The notes under the pieces: generated by a model
Told to the model about the DNA's origin: nothing
Seen by the model: the letters and a program-made list of their open reading frames with translations, nothing else
Database searches by the model: none
Assembly (NCBI GenBank): GCA_025454405.1
Contig: JALOON010000004.1
Span: 26,224 to 90,223, forward strand
Source: Oscillatoriaceae cyanobacterium Prado104
GTDB taxonomy: Bacteria > Cyanobacteriota > Cyanobacteriia > Cyanobacteriales > Microcoleaceae
Direction of reading: 5' to 3'
DNA length: 64,000 bases
Part shown: piece by piece, positions 45,000 through 53,866 of the stretch
Numbering within the stretch: position 1 is the first letter of the stretch
Layout: each line of letters opens with the position of its first letter
Made by a program: the position numbers and the translations under genes

Positions 45000-46034
45000 A
45001 TGAATTTACGAAAGTTGATAGTAGTTGCTTTGAGTGCGATCGTAGCATTATCTGGAAATGTACTTGGGGCGAAGGCCGCAGAAGTGCGATCGGCAAACAA
45101 AACATTTGCTGATTGGTGTCGCGAAAAAGATACTTTGAGTCCTGAAACTAAACATACTGTTGATGTGTTGTTGAAGGAAGCAGGGACTAATGATTGCGAT
45201 GCGGCCGATCGGAAACTTTCGAGTCTGACGGAGCTCGGCATCGAGAACAATCAAATCAGTGACATCAAACCGCTAGCATCTTTGACTAAACTGACTTTGC
45301 TCTACCTCGGATTCAATCAAATCAGCGACATCAAACCGCTAGCATCTTTGACTAATCTAACTTTGCTCTTCCTCGAAGACAATCAAATCGGCGACATCAA
45401 ACCGCTAGCATCTTTGACTAAACTGACTTCGCTTGTCCTCCACGGCAATCAAATCAGCGACATCAAACCGCTAGCATCTTTGACTAAACTGACTTCGCTC
45501 TACCTCGACCACAATCAAATCAGCGACATCAAACTGCTTGCATCTTTGACTAATCTGACGGATCTCGGCATCAAGAACAATCAAATCAGCGACATCAAAC
45601 CGCTAGCATCTTTGACTAAACTGACTTCGCTTTTCCTCGACCACAATCAAATCAGCGACATCAAACCGCTAGCATCTTTGACTAAACTGACTTCGCTCTC
45701 CCTCAGCCGCAATCAAATCAGCGATATCAAACCGCTTGCATCTTTGACTAAACTGACTTTTCTCTCCCTCGCCGGCAATGGCATCGGCGACATCAAACCG
45801 CTAGCATCCTTGACTAACCTGACTTCGCTTTTCCTCGACGAAAATCAAATCAGCGACATCAAACCGCTTGCATCTTTGACTAAACTGACTTTGCTCTACC
45901 TCAGCCGCAATCAAATCAGCGACATCAAACCGCTTGCATCTTTGACTAATCTGACTTTGATCTTCCTCGAAGGAAATCCGATCGCCCCCAAAACTTGTCC
46001 TCTCAAACCAGAGTCTATCTGTAAGTGGGAATGA
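45000..46034 (+). CDS. Secreted leucine-rich-repeat protein (11 repeats)
   Basis: A 344-residue protein with a signal peptide (LIVVALSAIVALSGNVLGAKA, cut near 24), a short Cys-containing cap (KTFADWCREKDTLSPETKHT), then 11 repeats of 22 residues with consensus NQISDIKPLASLTKLTSLYL, of the SDS22/internalin-like class. The C-terminal cap holds NPIAPKTCPLKPESICKWE with two cysteines. Repeats are nearly identical also at DNA level (66-base units, about 45240-45980), so copy number can change by recombination. Probably periplasmic or extracellular binding protein; ligand unknown. Confidence 0.92.
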   Translation: MNLRKLIVVALSAIVALSGNVLGAKAAEVRSANKTFADWCREKDTLSPETKHTVDVLLKEAGTNDCDAADRKLSSLTELGIENNQISDIKPLASLTKLTLLYLGFNQISDIKPLASLTNLTLLFLEDNQIGDIKPLASLTKLTSLVLHGNQISDIKPLASLTKLTSLYLDHNQISDIKLLASLTNLTDLGIKNNQISDIKPLASLTKLTSLFLDHNQISDIKPLASLTKLTSLSLSRNQISDIKPLASLTKLTFLSLAGNGIGDIKPLASLTNLTSLFLDENQISDIKPLASLTKLTLLYLSRNQISDIKPLASLTNLTLIFLEGNPIAPKTCPLKPESICKWE

Positions 46035-46085
46035 GAAACTACACCATAAAATTTTACAGTGATGAAAAATTAGAGGTACAAGATA

Positions 46086-46898
46086 ATGAGACTTATAGTT
46101 GTACAAAAACACATGAATTTATTAAAGTTGATAATAGTTGCTTTTAGTGCGATCGTAGCATTATCTGGAAGTGCACTGTCTGTGAAGGTCGCAGAAGTGC
46201 GATCGGCAAACAAAACATTTGCGGATTGGTGTCGCCAAAAAGCCGATCTGAGTCCTGAAACCAAACATACTGTTGAAGTGCTGTTGAAAAAAGCTGAGAC
46301 TAATGATTGCGATGAGGGCGATCGGAAACTTTCGAGTCTCACGGAACTCGACCTCGGCGGTACTGGAATCAGCGACATCAAGCCGCTAGCATCCTTGACT
46401 AAACTTAAGTTGCTCTACCTCAGCTTCAATCCAATCAGCGACATCAAACCCCTAGCATCCTTGACTAACCTTAAGTCGCTCTATCTCAGCTTCAATCAAC
46501 TCAGCGACATCAAACCGCTAGTATCCTTGACTAACCTGACTGTGCTCAACCTCAGCTTCAATCAACTCAGCGATATCAAACCGTTAGCATCCTTGACTAA
46601 TCTGAATTTTCTCTTGGTCATCAACAATAAAATCAGTGACATCAAACCACTAGCATCTTTGACTAACCTGAAGGAGCTATACCTCGCCAACAATCAAATC
46701 AGCGAGATTAAACCGTTGGAGTCCTTGACTAACCTGCGAGAACTCGTCCTCGACAACAATCAAATCAGCGACATAAAACCCTTGCAATCTTTGACTAACC
46801 TGAGTTTTGTCTTACTCAGCGGAAATCCGATCGAACCCAAGACTTGCCCTCTCAAGCCAGAATCTATCTGTAAGTGGGAACCACTACCTAAACCATAA
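46086..46898 (+). CDS. Secreted leucine-rich-repeat protein (7 repeats), tandem paralogue
   Basis: A 270-residue paralogue of the preceding gene, 51 bases downstream. GAGG lies 9 bases before the ATG at 46086; the ATG at 46113 matches the paralogue's start and is an alternative. It has a signal peptide (LLKLIIVAFSAIVALSGSAL), the same cap (ANKTFADWCRQKADLSPETK), seven 22-residue repeats more diverged than in the first gene (SDIKPLASLTNLKSLYLSF) and the cap NPIEPKTCPLKPESICKWE. Confidence 0.92.
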   Translation: MRLIVVQKHMNLLKLIIVAFSAIVALSGSALSVKVAEVRSANKTFADWCRQKADLSPETKHTVEVLLKKAETNDCDEGDRKLSSLTELDLGGTGISDIKPLASLTKLKLLYLSFNPISDIKPLASLTNLKSLYLSFNQLSDIKPLVSLTNLTVLNLSFNQLSDIKPLASLTNLNFLLVINNKISDIKPLASLTNLKELYLANNQISEIKPLESLTNLRELVLDNNQISDIKPLQSLTNLSFVLLSGNPIEPKTCPLKPESICKWEPLPKP

Positions 46899-46933
46899 AA
46901 CTTGACAGTTTAGAAAATTAGCCGATCGAGTCC

Positions 46934-47015
46934 GATCGCCAATCCCATCCTCACATCAGCTTCAGTCAGGGGGAGATTGTCGGGAAGGGCGATCGAAATT
47001 TGCAGGATCTAAGGT
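46934..47015 (-). pseudogene. Duplicated 5' scrap of the UPF0175 antitoxin gene
   Basis: The stretch with CCTCACATCAGCTTC, GTCAGGGGGAGATTGTCGGG and CGATCGAAATTTGCAGG closely copies the first 60 or so bases of the antitoxin gene at about 47615-47677. Its start codon is changed (CTG in place of ATG) and it runs out after about 20 codons. It lies just beyond the 3' end of the toxin gene, so the pair is bracketed by a partial direct repeat. Confidence 0.7.
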
Positions 47016-47037
47016 ACTTTTAGGTTTTTATTGGCTT

Positions 47038-47391
47038 TTAAGTGCGATCGATAATGTCTCGAATTTGACTGGCTGGGATGTCATCTTGGTCTGACTTGGA
47101 GTAGATAGAAACGAGTAAAATGCAGGTATCGCCTCTGAGTTGATAGATAACTCGGTAGCCGCCACTTTTACCCTTTTGGATGTCGCTGTTTTTGAGACGG
47201 ACTTTGAATACGGTGTAGCCAGTACCGGGGATTTGGTCGCCGATGAAGTTACCAGACAGGAGTTCATTAAGTAGCGGTTGTAAGTCAGTGCGGATGCTGC
47301 GGTAGCGTTTAATTAAGGTGCGAAGTCGTGTTTTGAATTCATCGGAAAAGACAAGCTGGATTTGGGGTATCTCGTTAGTCATCAATTCCAT
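47038..47391 (-). CDS. RelE/ParE-like toxin
   Basis: A 117-residue protein with RelE-fold marks: QIQLVFSDEFKTRLRTLIKR, GDQIPGTGYTVFKVRLKNSD, KSGGYRVIYQLRGDTCILLV and SIYSKSDQDDI. The RelE fold normally cleaves mRNA at the ribosome; here the GYRVIYQ strand and the KSDQDDI end are the typical cores. The start may be 47391 or the ATG at 47382; both overlap the 3' end of the antitoxin gene, indicating coupling. Confidence 0.85.
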   Translation of the reverse strand: MELMTNEIPQIQLVFSDEFKTRLRTLIKRYRSIRTDLQPLLNELLSGNFIGDQIPGTGYTVFKVRLKNSDIQKGKSGGYRVIYQLRGDTCILLVSIYSKSDQDDIPASQIRDIIDRT

Positions 47392-47677
47392 CCCACAGTT
47401 CCGAAATAGGGTGTACTTTACCTTCTTTAATTTGCTGAAGCGAGTTACGGAGGCTGGCTAGGATGAGTTCGGCTGGTTCGTCATCCGAATCTGCGGGCGG
47501 AGTGACGATATTTCGATCGATTAATAGTTGGTAGAAGTCGTCCACAGACATTACAGCGAGTTGAGCGGCTTTATCTAGACGGAGTTTGTGTTGTTGATAA
47601 AGTACGATCGCGAGTTCAATCCTCACATCAGCTTCTGTCAGGGGGAGATTGTCGGGAAGTTCGATCGTAATTTGCAT
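47375..47677 (-). CDS. UPF0175-type antitoxin
   Basis: A 100-residue protein beginning MQITIELPDNLPLTEADVRI, then ELAIVLYQQHKLRLDKAAQL and MSVDDFYQLLIDRNI, which is the UPF0175 pattern of a short strand and helix-turn-helix. The acidic C-terminal half (PPADSDDEPAELILASLRNS) probably blocks the toxin. First gene of the two-gene unit, probably autoregulated. Confidence 0.8.
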   Translation of the reverse strand: MQITIELPDNLPLTEADVRIELAIVLYQQHKLRLDKAAQLAVMSVDDFYQLLIDRNIVTPPADSDDEPAELILASLRNSLQQIKEGKVHPISELWDGIDD

Positions 47678-47924
47678 GGATTGTACTTGTTTCTTTTAAT
47701 TATATTTTACGGGCGATCGCCACCCTTGTTCAGGTAAGATTCGATCGCTTGCAATACCAAATCCGGGTTGACTGTATTCTCGATATTCTCTCCCCTCTCT
47801 CTGTACTTTCTGCGCGCTCTGCGGTTAATTATCAATGGCACTTGTGGTGAGATAACGAGCGATCGCATCTTAACTTGCGATCGAATATGGAAAATAACCT
47901 ATCACTAGAAAAAGATGAGTAAAT

Positions 47925-48025
47925 AATCCAGCAAGCTGCCGGACAAATTCCCTGGTTCCATAACTGCGTATTATTGGACAAGGTTAAAAACTCAAACGAA
48001 CGTCTTTACTATATTAACCAAACGA
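47925..48025 (+). pseudogene. Plus-strand remnant of a DUF1016 (YhcG-like) gene
   Basis: A short frame reads IQQAAGQIPWFHNCVLLDKV then KNSNERLYYINQTIQ, matching the DUF1016 segment usually seen as AQIPWGHN, LLEKVKD, ERLWYAQQTI. It has stops before it and loses similarity at about 48025, where it runs head-on into the minus-strand DUF1016 gene. It is clearly a fragment. Confidence 0.6.
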
Positions 48026-48925
48026 TTCAATATCATCGGGTTCTGCGGCGATCGTCTGAAGCTCCATTTCAAGCTGTTCCACCGAGGGTAAGCTGTCGCG
48101 CAACAGCTCCGGAAGTGACTCGCGCAATGTAAAGGTTGAAACGCCGATCGGTTTCCCCATATCCTGAAGGGCATACTCTACAGTAGTTTTACTCTTGCTT
48201 TTACAGAGGATCATGCCGATAGTGCGATTGTCACTGGAAGAACGGAGCAAATTATCGACCGCTGCAATATAAAAATTCATCTTGCCGGAGTGTTCCGGTT
48301 GAAACTCTCCCATCTTAAGGTCGATAATCACGTAGCAGTGAAGCTTTATGTGATAGAAAAGAAGGTCGAGCCTGTACTCTTTACCATCAACTTCAAGCGG
48401 ATACTGGTTTCCCAAGAAGGCAAAACCCAATCCAAGCTCCAGTAAAAAATCGCGGATGTGTCCGACAAGCCCTTTCTCCAGTTCCCGCTCCTGGGCATCT
48501 TTGCTGAGGGTGAGAAAATCGAGATGGTACGGGTCTTTCAGGAGACTTTGAGCCAAGTCGGATTGTGGTTTTGGAAGCACTTGCTGGAAGTTGGTAGTTG
48601 CTCCCCCCAGGCGTTGGTAGAGGTTGGTTTCAATCTGAAGTACCAGCACGTCCCTGCTCCAGCCGTTTTCCAAAGCTTGTCCAGCGTACCAAAGGCGCTT
48701 TTCCTCAGACTTGAGCTTTTCAAGCAAAGCGATATTGTGCCTCCAGGGTAATCGTGCAACGCAGCGTTGCACAATTTCCTCATCAGGGTAGGCTTCCGCA
48801 AAGGAGCGCATATACTTGAGGTTGCGAGACGAGAATCCTGTCATATCAGGAAAATCTCGACGGAGGTCTTTCGCCAACTGCTCGATAACTTTAGCTCCCC
48901 ATCGCTGTTGTTGCTGCAGAGACAG
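48014..48925 (-). pseudogene. 5'-truncated DUF1016 / YhcG-type nuclease gene
   Basis: From 48877 the frame is open for 287 residues (from a TTG), but similarity continues upstream in the same frame (LQQQQRWGAKVIEQLAKDLR) to a stop at 48926, so the N-terminal domain is missing. Remaining parts: DFPDMTGFSSRNLKYMRSFA, the segment ARLPWRHNIALLEKLKSEEK, and the PD-(D/E)XK nuclease core with GNQYPLEVDGKEYRLDLLFY and CYVIIDLKMGEFQPEHSGKM. Full family members have about 60-80 more N-terminal residues. DUF1016 proteins occur near restriction and defence genes. Probably inactive or partly functional. Confidence 0.75.
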
Positions 48926-49019
48926 CTATTTTTTAATTTCTACTTTTTCAAGTTTCAAAATGCAGTTTTTATGACTTTAAAACGCGATTTTATTGTAATT
49001 GTATTTTACGGGCGATCGA

Positions 49020-49706
49020 TTAGTTTTGCAATTCAACTTTAATTTTATTGCAGAATTCGATAAAATATCTAAAAGTAATTAGGTGTTCTGGATGAGCTTT
49101 AATTCTTTCTAATAGCTGGTTCAAATAAAATTCCTTGCGTGCATCTCCAGGGTCTTTTTTTGAGTATGAAGTATTTTTAGCTTCAAATAACTTTCTCAAA
49201 TAAGCTGCGTGAAACTGAGCGTGAGTGTTAAAATCTGGATATTTGCCCATGTTTTCAGGACAGTTCACTGAAACATCATAATACTTAGTATAATCTAATA
49301 AAGGTGGATCTTGAGGATTTTTAGTATAAATTTTGCGGTTTCCCAGAAGCCAACTTTCCAGGCAGCGATTTTGAACAATCAGAACCAGTTCCGTTTTTTT
49401 TAATTCAAGTTTTTGATTAGTTAAAAAGTCATTGATTTCCGCGTGTCGTTCGGAGACAGTATTTTCATCTGCATCAAGACACAGGACAAAATAGTTGTAT
49501 TTTCCAGTTGAGTTGATTTCTTGTACTGAAGTAGTAATAAAGTTATAAAAAGAAGGATATCCTTGACCGCTAATCAGGTAATAATTTTTTACATTTGCAT
49601 CGTAGTAATTGTAAACCCGCTGCAATTCTGGTAAAAGATAATCCAGCCAAGCTGGATAAATTTTCCTTTCCGAGTGCGTACCCTCAACTAAAAAATACAA
49701 ATTCAT
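49020..49706 (-). CDS. RloB/TOPRIM-like protein partnered with an AAA ATPase
   Basis: A 228-residue protein. LYFLVEGTHSERKIYPAWLD has the N-terminal acidic residue Glu8, and YFVLCLDADENT the Asp78-x-Asp80 pair, the layout of a TOPRIM nuclease as in RloB/DUF4276-like proteins. NRCLESWLLGN in the middle is also typical of that family. Its ATG overlaps the stop of the ATPase gene (ATGA), so the two proteins are made together. Such ATPase plus TOPRIM pairs are known in anti-phage systems (OLD, PARIS, RloAB); its activity here is inferred. Confidence 0.75.
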   Translation of the reverse strand: MNLYFLVEGTHSERKIYPAWLDYLLPELQRVYNYYDANVKNYYLISGQGYPSFYNFITTSVQEINSTGKYNYFVLCLDADENTVSERHAEINDFLTNQKLELKKTELVLIVQNRCLESWLLGNRKIYTKNPQDPPLLDYTKYYDVSVNCPENMGKYPDFNTHAQFHAAYLRKLFEAKNTSYSKKDPGDARKEFYLNQLLERIKAHPEHLITFRYFIEFCNKIKVELQN

Positions 49707-50854
49707 TCAATGTTAATTCCTTCGCTGTATTCATCGAGATTAATCAATTGAGTAAAAGCCTGATGCTTTGATTTTCCTAAATTCAAATCTTTGGCATCTT
49801 TCACGGTGACAACACCGCCTCTGCGAGTCACTACTTTCCAGTATTCCATGCGGATATTATTGATTATGTAGGGATGGTGACTGGTGAGGATAAATTGGAT
49901 GTTGCTGTTTTCTGCCAGTAAATCAGTCACAACATCAATACAGTTAACCCCCAAGCTATTTTCAAATTCATCAATCAAAATTACAGTTCCTTCAGGGGAC
50001 AAGTAAATTTCGGTAATGAGAATTAGTGTTTTAAGCATTCCCGACGAAATGTTATTTTGAGAAATCCAATCATTGACATTTTTTTCTTTTATCTGAATTG
50101 GAAAAAGTAAAAATGATGTATTATCATTGTCTGTGATTGTTTCTATTTTGACATCTTTTACTTGAGGAAAGATATCTATAAATCTGCGTTTTATTTTATT
50201 AAAAATCTGTGAGTAATCGCTAGCAATTAAAGCCAGCTTCACAAATGTTGGCAGATTGCTTGTCTTAATGCTCTCTAAATCTAATGTAATATTCCTCTGC
50301 AATGAGATATTACTGTTTGAAAGTAGCGACAGTACCCTTTGAGGTATATTATCAAAGGCATTAACAGAGCTAGAGTTATCGCTGTAAAGGATTTGATTAA
50401 AAGCCTGCTGAACGGGGGAAATATCTTCTTCTCTGCCTAAGATTTCAACTACACTTTGGAATGGAGATAATTTGAGCGTTGTCTTACCTTTGAACATAAT
50501 GTCATTAGGCGTTCTTTCTATAAGTAAATTTCCATCTTTGAAGAGATGTTCGCGAACGATCGTAAATTCATTATTTTCGTCTTCCTCATCAAGAATGATA
50601 GGCAGATTTTTTTTTGTTTCAAATTCCCCTTGCCAACGATACTCTACATTGTTTACTGTCGAAAATGTAATATCCCACGCTATGCCATTTAGCGAAGCAC
50701 CATTTGCTATCTCTTTTAAACTCAAAATTCCTTTGAGTATTTTTGTTTTCCCGACACCAGATACGCCAATTAATAAAGCCAAATTGGAAAAGTCGATCGA
50801 CTCAAAACGCCACTCTAACTTATTATCCCAAAAAGCCACCCTCTTAATCCTCAT
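49703..50854 (-). CDS. AAA family ATPase (OLD/ABC-type)
   Basis: A 383-residue protein. The ATG at 50854 follows GGAGGAGGAA; an in-frame ATG at 50866 overlaps that site. Walker A is GVSGVGKT (30-37). Walker B with catalytic Glu is TVILIDEFENSLG, and the switch His is in FILTSHHPYI. A middle segment NISSGMLKTLILITEIYLSP acts as the ABC-like signature. It lacks its own nuclease domain, which the downstream gene supplies. Probably a sensor that controls the TOPRIM partner during phage attack. Confidence 0.85.
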   Translation of the reverse strand: MRIKRVAFWDNKLEWRFESIDFSNLALLIGVSGVGKTKILKGILSLKEIANGASLNGIAWDITFSTVNNVEYRWQGEFETKKNLPIILDEEDENNEFTIVREHLFKDGNLLIERTPNDIMFKGKTTLKLSPFQSVVEILGREEDISPVQQAFNQILYSDNSSSVNAFDNIPQRVLSLLSNSNISLQRNITLDLESIKTSNLPTFVKLALIASDYSQIFNKIKRRFIDIFPQVKDVKIETITDNDNTSFLLFPIQIKEKNVNDWISQNNISSGMLKTLILITEIYLSPEGTVILIDEFENSLGVNCIDVVTDLLAENSNIQFILTSHHPYIINNIRMEYWKVVTRRGGVVTVKDAKDLNLGKSKHQAFTQLINLDEYSEGINIE

Positions 50855-50975
50855 TTCCTCCTCCATAAAACATCAGCGTTCATCTGTGTTCATCCGCCAC
50901 ATCAGCGGTTGCAAAATCGACAGTTTAATTACCGTAACTGTCAACTGTCAACTGTCAACTGCTATACATCTGCGG

Positions 50976-53171
50976 TTAAAAACCAACATGATTCCGCCGC
51001 CACCAAGCCCGCACAAACTTAATCTCATCAAAACTATAACTCTCCTGCAAAAACTCAAAAATCGGCCTCAACCTCTCATCCCCAATAATCTCCATTGCTT
51101 GAATTATCGAATCCTGTCGGTTCGGTTCCACCAACAAATTAATATCAACTTCTCGATTCATCTCAATCAATTCTACCAGATGCCCGTTAATCGTACTCGG
51201 ACTCATTCCCCGCGTTTCGGCTATTTCTCGCACAGTCATACCTTGCTTGTGCAATTCCAGAGTTTGCATCTGCGAATAAGATGGAACTTCGGGAACTTTC
51301 GGAAGGTTTGCAACAGGTAAAGATGCATTCCCTACCGGCAATCCTTGTTCCTCACAAAACTTGCGAATTGCTTCTAGAAAAACCTGACCGTATTTATCCC
51401 GCTTGTTGCTGCCAACTCCGTGAACATCCTCAAATTCTCTGAGATTCTGCGGGCGTTTTTCCGCCATGTCTACCAAACTTTTATCGGGAAAAACCACGTA
51501 GGGCGGTACTTGTTGTTCGTCGGCAATTTGTTTGCGCAGCGTCCGCAGCAAGGCAAATAATGTTGATACTTCGACTGCTAAAGAACGAGTTTTTCCCGGC
51601 ACATCTTTTTTCGGTTCTACGGCCATTTCAAATGTCCGCTGCCGCTTCATGATTTCCCAACTGCGATCGTTCAATTTTAAAGTAGGAAAACCATCGGTTC
51701 TTTCATCTAACAAACCTTGATGCAAGAGCGATCGAGCTAAAACCTTCCACTCATCCGCGCTTCGATCTTTGCCAATTGCGTAAGTAGAAAGTTGGTCGTG
51801 TTGGTATTGCAAAACCTTCTGATTTTTCGAGCCGCGCAACACATCTATAATGTGATTCATCCCGAACTTTTCCTTGCATCTCGCCACGCAAGACAGAAAT
51901 TTCATCGCATCAAGAGTTCTGTCTTCTACAGGCTTTTTCGCGCAGCAGTTGTCGCACTGACCGCAATTTCCGGGAAACAAATCGCCGAAATAACTTAACT
52001 GAATTGTGCGGCGGCATTCGCTGGATTGAGCGTAGTTAATTACTTGCCTCAATTGTTGCTGGGCGATGCGCTGTTCTTGCGGATCTGGTTTTTTCTCGAT
52101 GAGGAATTCGATAGTTTTGACATCGCCGTAACCGAAAAACAACGTACAGTGAGATGGTTCGTTATCCCTGCCAGCGCGCCCGGATTCTTGATAGTATCCT
52201 TCTAAATTTCTGGGCAAATCGTAGTGAATTACAAACCGCACGTCTGGTTTGTTGATGCCCATGCCGAAGGCAATTGTTGCTACCATTACCTGCACGTCAT
52301 CGCGGATGAAGCGAGTTTGATTGGCGGCCCGATCGACATCGTTCATGCCTGCGTGATAAGGTAAAGCTTCGATGCCGCTTTGCTGCAATTTATAAGCAAC
52401 TTCTTCAACTCTTTTCCGGCTGAGACAGTAGACGATTCCCGAACCGCCTTTTTGCTGGATGATTTGCAAAACTTCGGCAAAACTGTGCTTGGTTTTGTCG
52501 CGGACTTCGTAGTATAAATTGGGGCGGTTGAAGCTGGCGACGTGGACGAACGGATCTCTCAGATTTAACTGCTGGATGATGTCTTGGCGGACGCGATCGG
52601 TGGCGGTCGCAGTTAGTGCCATAATCGGAATATCGGGATATCGATCGCGCACTTGTTTCATCTGTCTGTATTCCGGGCGAAAATCGTGTCCCCACTCGGA
52701 AACGCAGTGCGCTTCATCGATCGCAAATGCCGAAATTCCCAACTTTTCTGCTACGATATCTAAGAAGGGTAAAAATCTTTCTCCCAGCAATCTTTCGGGA
52801 GCGACATACAGCAATTTAACCCGACCGTTGAGGATAGCTGTTTCGCGCGATCGAGCTTCAATTCCGCTTAATGTACTGTTGAGAAAAGTCGCGCCAATCC
52901 CGTTATCCAGCAAAGCCTCTACTTGGTCTTGCATCAAAGCAATCAGCGGCGAAACCACCACGCACAATCCCGGTTTCAACAAAGCAGGTAATTGAAAGCA
53001 CAAAGATTTGCCGCCGCCAGTAGGCATGACAATCATCATATCCCGTTTATCGAGAGCCGCTTCGACAATTTCCCGCTGTCCCGGACGAAAACAGTCGTAG
53101 CCAAAAAAATGCTTGAGTGATTGTTCGAGCGATCGGGGCTGAGTAAATGTTGGCGGAATCGACCCTGACAT
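50976..53171 (-). CDS. recQ: ATP-dependent DNA helicase RecQ
   Basis: A 731-residue 3'-5' helicase for DNA repair. Walker A PTGGGKS (50-56), box FAIDEAHCVSEWGHDFRPEY, LTATATDRVRQDI, motif VI GYYQESGRAGRDNEPSHC, zinc-binding cysteines in SSECRRTIQLSYFGD and CGQCDNCC, a winged helix, an HRDC domain (PPYVVFPDKSLVDMAEKRPQ) at about 540-610 and a C-terminal helix-turn-helix (KQGMTVREIAETRGMSPSTI). Full length. Confidence 0.95.
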   Translation of the reverse strand: MSGSIPPTFTQPRSLEQSLKHFFGYDCFRPGQREIVEAALDKRDMMIVMPTGGGKSLCFQLPALLKPGLCVVVSPLIALMQDQVEALLDNGIGATFLNSTLSGIEARSRETAILNGRVKLLYVAPERLLGERFLPFLDIVAEKLGISAFAIDEAHCVSEWGHDFRPEYRQMKQVRDRYPDIPIMALTATATDRVRQDIIQQLNLRDPFVHVASFNRPNLYYEVRDKTKHSFAEVLQIIQQKGGSGIVYCLSRKRVEEVAYKLQQSGIEALPYHAGMNDVDRAANQTRFIRDDVQVMVATIAFGMGINKPDVRFVIHYDLPRNLEGYYQESGRAGRDNEPSHCTLFFGYGDVKTIEFLIEKKPDPQEQRIAQQQLRQVINYAQSSECRRTIQLSYFGDLFPGNCGQCDNCCAKKPVEDRTLDAMKFLSCVARCKEKFGMNHIIDVLRGSKNQKVLQYQHDQLSTYAIGKDRSADEWKVLARSLLHQGLLDERTDGFPTLKLNDRSWEIMKRQRTFEMAVEPKKDVPGKTRSLAVEVSTLFALLRTLRKQIADEQQVPPYVVFPDKSLVDMAEKRPQNLREFEDVHGVGSNKRDKYGQVFLEAIRKFCEEQGLPVGNASLPVANLPKVPEVPSYSQMQTLELHKQGMTVREIAETRGMSPSTINGHLVELIEMNREVDINLLVEPNRQDSIIQAMEIIGDERLRPIFEFLQESYSFDEIKFVRAWWRRNHVGF

Positions 53172-53278
53172 TAGCAGTAGTTTTGATTGACTTCTATATT
53201 ATTGTATGCTTTGGGCGATCGAATTTAGTTAAATTAACAAGATTTTCGCGATCGAGCGATTTGACTTCTTAATTGTAG

Positions 53279-53386
53279 CGGTTGCGGTGCGCGGTGCGCA
53301 CCTTACAGTTATGGCGGTTGCGGTGCGCGGTGCGCACCCTACATTTACGGCGGTTGCGGTGTGCGGTGCGCACCCTACATTTATGG
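53279..53386. repeat. Three tandem 36-bp repeats
   Basis: CGGTTGCGGTGCGCGGTGCG plus CACCTTACAGTTATGG and two near copies begin at 53279, 53315 and 53351, immediately upstream of the DUF427 gene. The GGTGCGCACCCTACA core is a frequent spacer motif. There are no spacers between units, so this is not a CRISPR. Confidence 0.85.
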
Positions 53387-53438
53387 CAAAATTCAGTTAC
53401 AATAATTCAAAATCTCAAAATTTTAAACAGAGCAACCG

Positions 53439-53726
53439 ATGCCGAAAGCAATTTGGAATGGTGCCGTTTTGGCCGAAAGCGATAAGTGCGAAGTCGTAGA
53501 AAATAACTATTACTTCCCCCCCGACGCCATCAACCGCGAATATTTCAAGGAAAGCAGCACCCACACTACTTGCGGTTGGAAAGGTGTTGCTAGTTATTAC
53601 AGCGTTGAGGTTAACGGACAAGTTAACAAAGATGCTGCTTGGTACTATCCGACTCCGAAAGATGCAGCTAAAAATATTGCTGGCTACATTGCTTTTTGGA
53701 AAGGGGTTAAAGTAGAAAAAAGTTGA
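53439..53726 (+). CDS. DUF427 domain protein
   Basis: A 95-residue protein starting MPKAIWNGAVLAESDKCEVV, with NYYFPPDAINREYFKESSTH, TTCGWKGVASYYSVEVNG and AAWYYPTPKDAAKNIAGYIA, the DUF427 pattern (a small beta-tent fold). Function unknown; common in cyanobacteria as a single-domain protein. Full length. Confidence 0.93.
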   Translation: MPKAIWNGAVLAESDKCEVVENNYYFPPDAINREYFKESSTHTTCGWKGVASYYSVEVNGQVNKDAAWYYPTPKDAAKNIAGYIAFWKGVKVEKS

Positions 53727-53734
53727 TAGTTGAT

Positions 53735-53860
53735 AGTGCGAGCGTCCCCGCTCGCGATCGTCCCAATAGTGCGAGCCTTAAATAAGGTTAGTAGTGGGGA
53801 CTTTAGTCCTCCGAATTGCGGACTAAAGTCCTCACTACAAACGATCGAATATTGTGGCAG
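53735..53860. repeat. Palindromic spacer repeats
   Basis: Contains GCGAGCGTCCCCGCTCGC and a palindrome of GGACTTTAGTCCTCCGAATT facing GCGGACTAAAGTCC, then CTCACTACAAAC. The same GGACTxAAGTCC / TCACTACAAAC motif recurs near 28400, 54640 and 61620-61685. Confidence 0.75.
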
Positions 53861-53866
53861 CACAGC

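Noticed and set aside
45240..45990. CRISPR-like or satellite DNA repeats
   Set aside because: The 66-bp periodicity is the coding of 22-residue leucine-rich repeats in one continuous frame.
53279..53386. CRISPR array
   Set aside because: Three 36-bp units are back to back with no spacers, and no cas genes are in the window.
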